In this document: in pieces, positions 12,750 through 23,584 of the stretch
How positions within the stretch are numbered: position 1 is the first letter of the stretch
Layout of the letters: each line of letters starts with the position of its first letter
From: Astrocystis sublimbata
Taxonomy: Eukaryota; Ascomycota; Sordariomycetes; Xylariales; Xylariaceae
Reading direction: 5' to 3'
Assembly: GCA_022453515.1 (NCBI GenBank)
Contig: JAJNNY010000003.1
Span: forward strand, 248,001-312,000
Length of the DNA stretch: 64,000 nucleotides
Program-made: the position numbers and the translations under genes
The notes under the pieces: generated by a model
The model's database searches: none
What the model saw: the letters and a program-made list of their open reading frames with translations, nothing else
Told to the model about the DNA's origin: nothing

Positions 12750-14369
12750 GTTGGCGCGACGGCGCGGGAGAATGTGTTGAAGTTGGGAAGAAGTCGAGGT
12801 CGGGCTCTGGCGTTGATGTTGATGCTTTTATTAATGCTCATGCGCATGCGCATGGTAGATCAATTGACTATTGATACAGCATCGCCAGTAAGGTCTCGGG
12901 CCTGGAAGCATTAAGGGTCCTGGGTACATGTAGCGTGGGGCTGCACGTACCGTGCATAGTACTGTGACGCGAACAGGCGCCGGGGGGCCGGGGAGGGTGG
13001 GTTTCACGCGAAGCTATGGAGCCTTTGTACCTCACTCGCTCCGCGTCGTACCTTCCTAGGCTGACTGCCCCAGGAGGCAAAAGAAGTACCTGCCTGCCCC
13101 GAGCAGCTACTACTACATACCTACCTAGGCGCGTACCTAGATAGACACCTCGTGTACTGCAGGTCGAAATAGCCAAAACATGAGCCATTGTCCATTGGGC
13201 CTCCGCCAATTGATGCAACTCACGCCAGACTTCACCATTCTCAGTCTCATCCATCCCCAGTTTCATTCGCTGCAGTCGGTCCACCGAATCTCACGACGGC
13301 TAGGCCCCCAGGGTAAGACAAGACAAGACAGCCCACGTATGTGTAGTACAGCAAGCAAACAAAACGATTCGCGATTCGCTTCACTCGCTTCACTTGCTTC
13401 CTCGCCCTGATCGGGATGCGCGACTCCAGACTGCGGCAGAGATCTTTGACGATGGATCTCGTGTCCGGGCCGTTCCTCATTCCTCTGTTTGCCACAGCCC
13501 GTAAGCGGGTGACTGCGTACATCCAGGCGACGTCACCTTGCGCATGCCCTACCAACTGAGTCGGCCAGCTCCAATCAAGCTCCCCGCAGCATCCATCGCA
13601 GAATCCATCACACACACAACGTCATACACAAGCAAACCCTCATTGGAATCTCGGAGTACTGCCGTGAACTCGGCTATTCTGAATATCCAGAACCGCCTTT
13701 GCTGCTGTACTGTGTTGCATCCATCCACTTCTTGAACCTGAACACAGCCGACAGGCTACCCGAGACCCCGTTGTGGCTGACGAGCGAAGCTATTGCAGCT
13801 ACTCATATCATCAGTTCGAGGGGGGGCTCGGCTGTCTCCGGCTTCACACGCCATCAAAAACCTCTTGGGCTATATACAAAAAAATCCTATTAACATAAGT
13901 AACGTTAGAATGCCCCGAATTCCATTCTCCTCGTCTTGCACCTGCCTCGTTCGTTGGCTGCGTAGACACATCTTTGTGGGGGTATGTATGCAAGATAGAC
14001 ATCTAGATTCTGATAAGGACCCATGCTGCTCAGGTGTTGTATGCACTTCCTCCGCATTCCAACCCTTACCAAGCCATCCAGACAACCATAACGACCCTCG
14101 ACGCCGAGGAGCCATGCGTGATACGGCATATAACGTAGCTTCCAGTGATTATGACAATCTTGATTGGTCTAGGAGAACGTCCTTATCTACAACCGCGATG
14201 CTGTGATGATGGGGTATCTTGCCGACGTACACTCCTGCGATTCCACAGTTGTAGTGCTATGTGCTTGAAGTTGAGCAGGTATATAGGTCAGCTGTCCTGC
14301 ACTCGACAAATTCCAATGTCAAGATGGTGAAACGCTATAAGGGTCAATCAACTTGGCTGCACTCACACG
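12750..14369. other. Divergent intergenic region
   Basis: Separates the start codons of the F-box gene (minus) and the permease gene (plus), so it should hold both promoters. It includes short GATGTTGATGCTTTTATTAATGC-type low-complexity sequence near 12815-12850 and CCTACCTAGG words near 13120. Open frames here have unconvincing composition and no domain. I see no gene. Confidence 0.55.
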
Positions 14370-16920
14370 ATGCTGCGAATCCCCGACAGTACCAGAATAG
14401 CAAGCGAATTGCGCCCGGCATTGGAGGTCGGCCGTCGCGAAACAAACGTCCCTGAGGGCAAACATGCCTTGGAGATGATCGAGAAAGCAGGCGGCACCGA
14501 GTCTGACATACAAGTTGTACAAGATGTGGCCAGTCAGTGGGAATAGTCACATGCCCTCATTTGAGTCACTGACGTGTCGCTAGCGCCAGTGTACTCGGAA
14601 GAAGAGTACAAGAAACTCAGAAGGAAGATCGATCGCTATCTGCTTCCACTGATGTGGCTCTGCTACGGCATCCAGCAAACTGACAAAACATCACTCGGGA
14701 TACAGGCTACATTTGGGCTCAGAGAGGTGAGAAATCCTCTACAGACAGGCGCACGACATATTCGGCCCTCAGCCCTTGTATAGATCGCTACCTAGACACG
14801 ACAGGACAGTATTGCTGACTTCGGGATTTGGTTTCCCTAGGACACTGGACTCGTCGGACAGCAATACCCATGGCTCACCACCATATTTTACATCACGTAT
14901 CTTCTATTCGAGTTCCCGTCCAATTTCATACTCCAGCGATACTTGATGGGGCGGACGCTTTCGTGCTACATGATCCTTTGGGGCATAGCCGTTCTAAGCA
15001 TCGGCTTCTCTCAGAACTTTACTCATCTGATTACTCTGCGTGCGTTGCAAGGTCTATTCGAGGTGCGCAAGAGATCGCGTGATCAGGTAACCGAGGGAGA
15101 AGCTAAACATAGTCCTAGTGTTGTATCTCACCTGGTTTTATTCTCATCATAGGTTCATGGTAAATGGCCCAGAAACATCATTGCTTGCATCAGAAGACTA
15201 TTACTGACACCCGACAAAAGGTATACAACTAGGGAGCAGTGAGTACATTTGAGTTTTGTTTTCCCCGAGATTCAGCAAAGCGTCTGCTCCTGAATGCTGC
15301 TTGATAAGCATGCACATGAGACACCCGATTTATGAGTGAAACCTTCCCCGAAGGAGGTAGATTCTAACTCTTTTGCTCTAAAAGCGCCTCACGGAGTCTG
15401 GTATTCCAGAGCGCTAACGCTGGCTTCGGCATTATCTCGCATCTGGTGCTTTACGGCATTGGCTCGTCGCAATCCCTACATGGACCCGAATTTCAACCTT
15501 GGCGTTACATGTCCTACGTGAGTTGGCAGAACGGCCCGAGTTTTAGGATCAGAATTCCTCTGTGCTTACCAGTCGTTAGTTCCTCGGTGGTTTGACCATA
15601 CTGACTGGGACGACGTGCTTGTTTCTGCTCGGAACCCCTTCGGAGGTTAGATGGCTGTCACCTGAGGAGAAGAAGATGGCCCAATCGCGGGTTATGGCCA
15701 ATAACACCGGGCATGATAGGACAGGGCAGAAGACTTGGAAGTGGGAACAAGTCAGAGAATGCCTAGTTGATCCTTGCGTGAGTGGAAATAAACTCTTCGC
15801 CTCCTCTGAGAAAATTCACGCCTCGAGCTGATCCAATCTCTAGTTCTGGTTCGCCGGTGCCAATGCCTTCCTGTCGAATATACCCAATGGAGGCCTCACA
15901 ACTTTCAATGCGATTATCAACACCGGGTTTGGTTTCAGTCAGTGCAGCACCGCAGAATCACCAATCCCTCATATGACACATCACGCTGATATCATCTTCG
16001 TCTAGGTAATTTGCAGGTCATCTTGCTCGATATCCCTCGGAATGCCATTTCAGTCTTATACTTCGCCGCGGTCGGTGTCATTTGCAGCAAGTGGAAGAAT
16101 CTGCGCATGTAAGTCGCCACCAGACCCATGCATCATCGTCCCTCATGATTGCACCCCATCGGCCCCATAGTTGAGCCAACATTGACTTGCGAGCAAAGGT
16201 ACTTGATGATGGTTTCACTGGTCCCACCCTTCATCGGGTTCATCGTCTTATCGCTATTACCGAACGAGCCACAGTTCAAGTGGACGAAATGGGGAGGGTG
16301 AGTTCTAGGCGTCGCATGCCAAAGATCGAGTGCTCTAACAAACATTGCCCAGCTATGTCATAACAGTAACATCTTCCATTGGAACATTTCTCGCATGGAC
16401 CCTAATTCCCTCCAACGTTGCCGGACGCACGAAGCGCACACTTACCTCGTCCTTCACATTCGTCGGGTATTGTGTTGGCAACATTGTGGGATCCCAGATC
16501 TTCGATTACAGAGATGCTGTACGTACTTATCCTGTTTGATAGAGAGCAATGCTCCCCCACCCCCCTTGATTCATGGCAAGTTGGCTGAAGCATATATGTC
16601 TTCCAGCCGCGATATATATCCGGAACAACAGGATGCGCCGTATCTTTCGGTCTCGAATTCCTGGTCATTCTCATGTGGCGGATCACTCTCGTGCTACGGA
16701 ATCGGCGGAGGGACAAACTGCTTCGCGAACAGCAGCTCACGGAGGATGATAGAGTCGATAGAGCCAAATTGCTAGGTGGGCAGGATTACACCGACTTCGA
16801 GAATATTTACGTGAGTTATAATTCCCCTTCTGATATCGGAATCTTTCTCTCTCTCCTTTATAGTCGCACTTTCCATGCCCGATCGAAAGCTGAACGTTAC
16901 AGTTCCGGTACACGATGTGA
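14370..16920 (+). CDS. MFS permease, anion:cation symporter family (Dal5/allantoate permease type)
   Basis: Membrane importer of organic anions (allantoate, vitamins or related acids in characterised relatives; substrate unknown here). Thirteen exons reconstruct one 533-aa protein: 14370-14532, 14584-14726, 14841-15062, 15119-15159, 15221-15238, 15385-15517, 15580-15777, 15844-15937, 16006-16108, 16199-16297, 16353-16518, 16607-16810 and 16903-16920. Every junction has GT and AG and keeps frame. Family landmarks in order: KLRRKIDRYLLPLMWLCY (TM1), QQTDKTSLG, FPSNFILQRY, the LRALQGLFE motif, WYTTREHASR, SANAGFGIIS, a hydrophobic C-terminal half, and a final FRYTM before the stop, as is common in this family. 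Exon 5 is only 18 nt. The first exon (GKHALEMIEKAGG) fits the cytosolic N terminus but its start codon is the least certain part. No stop or frameshift, so probably functional despite heavy fragmentation. Confidence 0.88.
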
Positions 16921-19427
16921 TCAGTCGATGGAATGTGCGTACTAGATGCGTCATGGCAAAGTTCGCTAGCGGCTCGGTAGAATAACCTACGAACCGCCAC
17001 AGACAGGGCAGGCATACTAGTTCCTAGTTCTAAGTAATTAGCAAACGGAGAGTTTTCTCTCCTTGTGCAATAACAAAAGTCATTGGCTGGACTTCCAGCA
17101 GTGTGAACTGTGACACGTCACATGGTATAATCAAGTTGCTTTTACGAGATTGTCGTGGGACAATTTGTTTCCGAGAGACACATAGGTGGTGGATGAGCTT
17201 AAATGCTGAAGCATGAATTTAGCTTTTAAGATAGTGCATAGCTAACTAGCTTGCAACTCTCAATGAAATGCAATGATCCATTTTGATTTTATGTGAAATG
17301 AAGCAACTGTGCTTTCTTAGACCGTTAGTCGGTCTTCGTCTATCTGAAATCTTCTTGACATAGTGATTCAACAGTTGTTGGGGTACATGCTGAGCTGTCG
17401 ACTAATGCGTCACTGACATGATGCATCAATTCAATTCTGGGTGCTCCAACTACATCATTGCAATAATGCCAGGCGTTGTCTGCATCTCGGAATATCGAGA
17501 TGTGTCAATTCTGGCGACGCTGATAAAGAGCGGAAAGGAAGTTTCGAATGCGTATCAGCGTTTTGCTGGATAGTTGGGCTCAGCAGTCCGATAAAACGCA
17601 TCGGCGCTCGCTATGTTTATTGTTAGCTGTTTGTATAGGAAGAACCTTGCTCTGAGTCTCAGAAAGAGAGAGAGGGAGAGATTGTATGATTTTACGAGTG
17701 TCAATCTGGCCCTGAACCAAAAGTAGATATAATAATTAGGCCTGTAGATCACAATAACAATAATTACTAATTCTAAGCCCTTCAACATATACTTTCATCC
17801 TAATTGCGCCATACTTGTGATCTAGCTATGATCTAGAGCTGAACCCCTAAAGACCTAGGCTCCTGGAAGAAAGCCAAGGGTTATACTTTTGTCCGCTGCT
17901 CGATGACTTGCTACGCAACTAGGAGGGTATTCTGATCTCGGCACATCATCCATAACACCTACCTAATAGGGGAGCCAGAAATCGTTGCTGCTTAACTCGT
18001 TATCTAGTCTCCTTGCCCTGGGTATTCCTCGCCATGAGATGAGCGGAGAGAGATAGATGGCACATTTCACAAGACATCGGTGATTAAGCGGTTCTGCCTT
18101 AAGAGGAAAGTGTATTTTCAAGTGCCAATTTGCCATTCAAAGTAGCAAGGCAAGAGACAAGTTGCTATTTTTTAAAAAGACGTCAACTATCATTGACGCT
18201 CGGATCGCAGTATCGGTCGTTATTACGGCAGGGCGACCTCCCATGTCCATCTTGTAGAGAAATGTATAGTCAATAATGCAATGGCAGTAGAAGCACATCG
18301 ACTTTTGATACAGGTCAGCAGGACTTGTGAGCTAGTCACAACCAAAGCTGCTAGATTCAGACATTTCTGATGCAGAGCTATCTCACGGACAAATGTGAAA
18401 ACTTGTAGCACTTGATGAATATACAATATCAACGACTTCACGATGTGTCATCAATCGTGCGATGAGTTGTGGCACAGACTTGACCACTGGATTTCTCAGG
18501 AAGTCTAGATTCATTGGGAGATACCCGATAAGGCAGGCCTCTTATCTCTAGTTGTGCAGTCAACTCGCGTGGTCACGGTCCACGGACAACGACATGGGAT
18601 AGCACCACACCGCATCGACCTTCTGCGCTGTCGGCTGCTGTGGAGCAGCGCAGAGACGGACGGGCTACAAAATGAAGCGCGACGACGACGAGAAACGGAT
18701 GAGACATGTCCTCAGCTGTGACGGGTATCCGACATGCCCAGATTATCAAAGGCAAAAATCAGGAATCGAACCATTACCGCGCGTTGACTGAGCCGACGAA
18801 GCGAGTGTCTGAGATCGATGATGTGGGCGTGCGCCAAGTCTCCAATCGCAAAATGCGCATGTCGTGTCGTGTAGACCAGACAGATCATGATTGTTCGCAT
18901 GCTTCGTGCAGATTGTGGCGTACATAAAGGAAGGGGTGGGATGGGACCCCTATTTTTCTTCACGTGGCAGCCGATGGAGCACCTGATAAATAGTCGAATT
19001 CGAAACATCTAAGGCAACCCATGGAGGCCACCGACCATATCATTTCATTAGCAGCATATGATTCTTTCCAAGGAAGCTGGCAATTGCCAGGGACTTATGG
19101 TACGTGTTGAACATGGCCAGAATTGATTCATTGCATTGACCCTCTTTGGTTTCCTGCAGAGCTGCACAATCCAGACACACAGACACAGTCAAGTTTTTTT
19201 CTGAACAAAATTCAGTAGATTTTACTCCCTTCTCCATCGTCAATCCGCTAGCGCCTGAATGCGACAATGCGCTCTATGTAGAAAAAGCAATGAGGTATCA
19301 TGAACAGGTATAAATCGAATATCAAAAAAGGTAACATATTCACATCAAATTTTCCCCAACATTTGTTTTCGCTGAAAAGAACGCCAACCCGCTTCTATTG
19401 GTGTACCCTAGGTTTCCGGTCGCGGAT
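16921..19427. other. Convergent intergenic region, 2.5 kb
   Basis: Lies between the 3' ends of the permease and the glucanase. It is AT-richer than the coding parts. I examined it for exons and found no set of splice-compatible open frames with recognisable protein sequence. No repeats beyond short GA runs near 17665. Confidence 0.55.
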
Positions 19428-20330
19428 CTACGAGCGGTAGATGGCCGCCCATTGCACCTCCATCATCGCGCCATAGCCATCGAGAGTAGCCTGTTCAACC
19501 ATGTTAATCAATGTTCGGAGATGACTTTGTGGTATAGATTGACTTACGGTATTGGGCGCACCGGGCCAGTCACCGCCAACAGCGACGTTGAGGATCATGT
19601 ACATCGGGCTGTGAGCCAGCGTAGACCAGACAGGGGCGTCGTTGAGGTCGGCGCCACTGACGGTGTAGAAAGACTTGCCGTCCATCTGGAATGAGATGGT
19701 CTGAGCGCGCCAGTCCGAGTTTGTCAGGTCGATCTTGACGGACCAGGTGTGGAAGCCTGAGACGGGCATGGGGACATTGCCGGTGCGTCCATTGGTCTCG
19801 CGGCAAGGGCCGCCTTGGCTGCTGCCGCAGTGGAGGGTACCGTGGCCCGTCGCAACGCCGTTCACCTGCTCGAAGATATCGATCTCGCCGCACCGGGGCC
19901 ACTCAGTTCCATGGCGAATGGCTTCACCGAGCATCCAGAAGGCGGGCCACATGCCCTGCTTGTTTGAAGCTGTGTTGTCGCCGACGAGAATGTTGGCCGA
20001 CACCATCATGACCTTGCCAGGCTCGGGAGTCCATGAATGCTTCGACTCGATGCGGCCCGAGGTCCACTGGCCGGTGCTGGATTTTCGCGGCACGAACTGG
20101 ATGGTACCTCCTCCGCTAATCTGCAAGTTGTTGTTCGAGTGAGTGTAGGCCTGGACTTCGTTGTTCGTGTCGATGGCGTCCATGATGTTCCAGGTGTCGG
20201 TGTTCGGAGAGCCACCTGCGGGACCTTCGAAGGCGTCGAACCAAGTCAACTTCATGCCGTCGACATTGGGCGGCCTGATCGCAGCAGCGAGACTGGGGAG
20301 AAGAGGTAGGATGGCGGTTGAGAAACGCAT
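19428..20330 (-). CDS. Secreted glycoside hydrolase family 16 beta-glucanase
   Basis: Hydrolyses (or remodels) beta-1,3- or mixed-linked beta-glucan outside the cell. Two exons, 20330-19548 and 19490-19428, give 281 aa. The start MRFSTAILPLLPSLAAA is a signal peptide. The GH16 catalytic motif E-I-D-I-F-E lies at residues 149-154 (E149 nucleophile, E154 acid/base by family knowledge), preceded by the conserved GMWPAFWMLGE and followed by CG/HWSVKIDL-type strands and FQMDGKSFYTV. The final DWPGAPNT|ATLDGYGAMMEVQWAAIY joins across a 57-nt intron (GTAAGT...CAG) that is a multiple of three and free of stops, so unspliced message would encode an insert near the C terminus. I splice it because the joined sequence matches the family's usual ending. 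Length is normal for single-domain fungal GH16; no GPI signal or binding module. Confidence 0.92.
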   Translation of the reverse strand: MRFSTAILPLLPSLAAAIRPPNVDGMKLTWFDAFEGPAGGSPNTDTWNIMDAIDTNNEVQAYTHSNNNLQISGGGTIQFVPRKSSTGQWTSGRIESKHSWTPEPGKVMMVSANILVGDNTASNKQGMWPAFWMLGEAIRHGTEWPRCGEIDIFEQVNGVATGHGTLHCGSSQGGPCRETNGRTGNVPMPVSGFHTWSVKIDLTNSDWRAQTISFQMDGKSFYTVSGADLNDAPVWSTLAHSPMYMILNVAVGGDWPGAPNTVSQSIPQSHLRTLINMVEQATLDGYGAMMEVQWAAIYRS

Positions 20331-21982
20331 TTTGAAGGGTGTCTCGGACTTGAGCGAAGTGCGTTGATGTGTTGTTAGATGGTATGTGGTACCGTAAGAA
20401 CGGAAATGCTCCTCCCAGGAAGATTCGAGATGTGAGAATTTAAAGTGGCGAAGAGAACGCGAAACCGGGCGTTCTAGGTGTCAAAGCTGAATTCCTGTCT
20501 GGCAGGAAATTGGTGATGGTTGTGGATGTGTGAAGAATGAGAGACTACAAGTCGGAATAGCAAGTCAACTTGACTTCAACTACAAAGACTGCTCGAGGGA
20601 GAAATGAATGTGAGGTGAATAGCACTGGGCCAGCAAGACAGACGGGAGAGAACGAAAACAAGATATATATCTTGCACTTGAAGGGGAAAAGAACGGTCCA
20701 GAAGGAGGAGGCAGAGGAGGAGAGAAAGGCTTTAGGGCGGGATGATCCTGAAAGATATATATTAAGTGCCTCTCTTGGCCTCCATTATGGCTATCGGCAT
20801 CAGGTCGCTGGGCGCTGTCTCAGTGTCCCAATGGTCACAGGCTCCACCATATGCTGAAGAGTGAACAATAAGGATAGGAGCAAATGCATGGCACCCTAAC
20901 TGGAGATCTCCACTGCGCGGCATGCCGAGCATGCATATGGCAGCGCCACGCTGGCGAACAGGGGTAGAGTTGCAAAATGCGAGCGAGCTAGGGAAAGGTA
21001 CCTGCCCCTAACGGGTAGATAGGTGCTCAAGGTGCTGTAGGTGTGGTGTGGGCTGAGTAAAAAGTACCTATCAATGGCAAGCTGACCTGACCATCTTAGT
21101 GTTGGAATCAAGCATCAAGCCGTGAATGGAAAGCCGGTGATGATGTGGTTCGGGCATCGTGAAGAGAAAGAAGTGTTGTGGTTGTTGTTGATGATGTCCG
21201 AGAGATAATGGCCGCATGCTTCCCTCCTTTCAGCGCCTTCATTGTCCCCCCGTCCCTCTTTCTCTGAGTCCCGAAACACATTGCTCATGAACATTGAAGA
21301 ACTGGCCGGGCTCGTACCGGTCGGTTGGTCGAGCTTGCTCGTTGGCCTCAAAGGTTAGAATAGCCGGACGATGTGATAAGGGGACTAGGTACCTAGGGTA
21401 CCTAGGAAGTAGGCACGTAGGGTCGCGATTGGCTGCTGTTGGCCGCGTTCCTGAGTCTCGCTTACAGGCACAGCGGGGCGGCATGTGCGCTACCAACGGC
21501 GGGCTGCACCTAGCCAAAGTCGCTCAAAAGGGAAAAGAAAGGGGACCATGCTCGAATCTGTATGGCTAGCCCGAGATCTTGGCGTTTTCGCGGCAAGGAA
21601 CATTGCAGCCAACTAAGTACTTAGGTACCTCTCGCCTAGACACCCAGTACAGCCAGCCCGTCGCCACCCACCTACGATGCGGCCCTGAAGCTGCCCTGGA
21701 GCCGCCTTGCCACAGCACCCCTCGGGCCCTGCGCTGGTACACGCTACGCTGCAGGGATTCTGAAACATGCGAAGATGGGGGTTTAGATTTGGCCTTTATG
21801 CCCAGAGCAGATCCAGACCACCAGACCTGTGCCCAAAAGTCGAGACCGAAGCCCTGACTGGAGTGTCGCTCGAGTTGTGCAGTGCAGCAAGTATGTACGT
21901 AGAAAGAAGGCCCTGCATGCAGGATACATGCCAGAATCTTGGTCACTGCACAGGTAGTAAAGATGGACAGAAGCGGCGGGAG

Positions 21983-22032
21983 TGACGGGTGTGTGACGGG
22001 ACGTGACGGGGTTATGACGGGGCTGTGACGGG
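21983..22032 (+). repeat. Five TGACGGG motifs spaced 10-11 bp
   Basis: Copies of TGACGGG begin at 21983, 21994, 22004, 22015 and 22026. Spacing of 10-11 bp is close to one helical turn. The core TGACG is a half-site for bZIP (ATF/CREB-type) factors by general knowledge. The array is about 1.65 kb upstream of the GH16 start codon. Confidence 0.85.
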
Positions 22033-23494
22033 GCCGGACACAAGCCCGCATGATTTGCAATCCTGCATTAGTCGTCGGGCTGCTCGAGTCGGATTGCCTC
22101 CCCAAGCACAAGCTAAGCAAAGACCGACGGCTTTCTCTCAAGTGCTTTGTTTGTGTCCCAACGCAATGCAATCGAAGGCCGCTTCAAGGTTGCTTACCCA
22201 CCTCAGGCTACGACCAACAACATGTCGTGCACATGGACTACTTACATATCACTGCTTATTTCGGGCTTCCTTCTTTTCTCAATTGGTAAACCCGACATAC
22301 AGACATAGACACGCAGACAGACCGATAGCCGCGGAGCGATATGATAGAAGAGTACCTAAGAGACGGGCCGTCCAGACTCCAAGGCTCTGGTCTGTTAAGC
22401 GCGCGCTCTTGCTTTGCGCACCAGATCTATGTATAAACCTGCCCAGGCACAATCTTGAGGAACATACCACCAGGCCACAATGCCAAGCACTTGGAGGTAA
22501 TAGCGCCCGTGTATGTCTGTCTGTCTGTCGTGCCTGTCTCGCCTGTCAGTCACAACTCAGACCCAACTGGCTGGGCAGAGAGGGTCAACTTGACCGTCGA
22601 ATGGGAACCACGGGTTCTTGTTCAGAGGTATAACAACGATACGTTATGATAGTGGCATGAAAGTAATGCTCTTGGGGGCCAAGGGGGGGCGAGGGGGGCT
22701 ACCGTCGAGAAGGCGAGAGCCTATGATTCCTTCGTCTAGTGCGTTTTCCAGTAACGGCCCCCATCCAGACAGAGCATGCCATGTGGCGGCTACATTCGAC
22801 CTCTCTTTTGTTTTTTGGTTTTTTTCTCAACAATAAGCGCTGTGTTGTCAAAGTTGCATTGTGGGTTATGGGCCGCGGGCGTCTACTTACAGCGCAGCCT
22901 GAGGGAATACCACCAGTTCCCATACTACGCCCACATTTCCCCCCAAAATCTACCGAAAGTCTAGTAATCCTCCCTCTCCCCAACCCCGACCTGGAGCCCC
23001 ATCTTCTTATCTCGGGCGACTTTCTCGCGCGGGTTTATCGGTAACATCGGATCAGGTACATAGTTTTTGTGGTGGGCCAATGCCCAGGAACTAGGCTTGG
23101 GAGCCACTTAGTTCAGGGGTCTTCGTCGTCCCATATCGTAGCCAACTCGCCAATGGCCAATGATCGTACAGAAGAGCGCTTTGGATGAGATCCCCTCGAT
23201 CCCGTAAGACGACGGCGCTGGTCCTTGCACTGACCATAGATCTCGTATGCTTGTCCCTCGGTCCCCTGAACTTGCCCAGATCTTTTTAGGCTGTGCTTTC
23301 TGCTTCAGGTCCCATTTCATGAAAGGACGAACATTGTCCGTCTTGTTTCAACCCCATTCTATCTGCACCTAACACATATCGCCTTTTGCTCTCTTATCGT
23401 CTTTGTTTCCTGATGGGGGCGGGATATCGACGGATACCACAGACTTTCACCTGTACTACAGTACTACACGAGCCCGCGAGCACAGCGAAGAGAA

Positions 23495-23584
23495 CATGTC
23501 GCGCTATCCGCCACGCCATCACTTTGAGGATTTGTCAATGGGCTATTCATCGAGTCGAATCATCATAATAAAAGCCGGTCCCAC
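23495..23584 (+). other. Possible 5' remnant of a gene (short ORF after a CT-rich leader)
   Basis: A pyrimidine-rich stretch (about 23340-23410) resembling a fungal transcription start region precedes an ATG that opens MSRYPPRHHFEDLSMGYSSSR, a composition that looks like the N terminus of a real protein. The frame ends after 30 codons, at or near a GTAAGA donor-like site (23586). I could not find a downstream exon. It may be a truncated gene or chance. Confidence 0.25.

Noticed and set aside
21983..22032. CRISPR-like array
   Set aside because: Repeat units are only seven bases with 3-4-base spacers, and the genome is fungal; the array is better read as a short minisatellite or factor-binding array.
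21566..22633. Two open frames of about 200 codons on opposite strands
   Set aside because: They overlap, are rich in Arg, Ser, Cys and Pro as expected for random GC-rich DNA, have no domain, and no splice-compatible extension was found.
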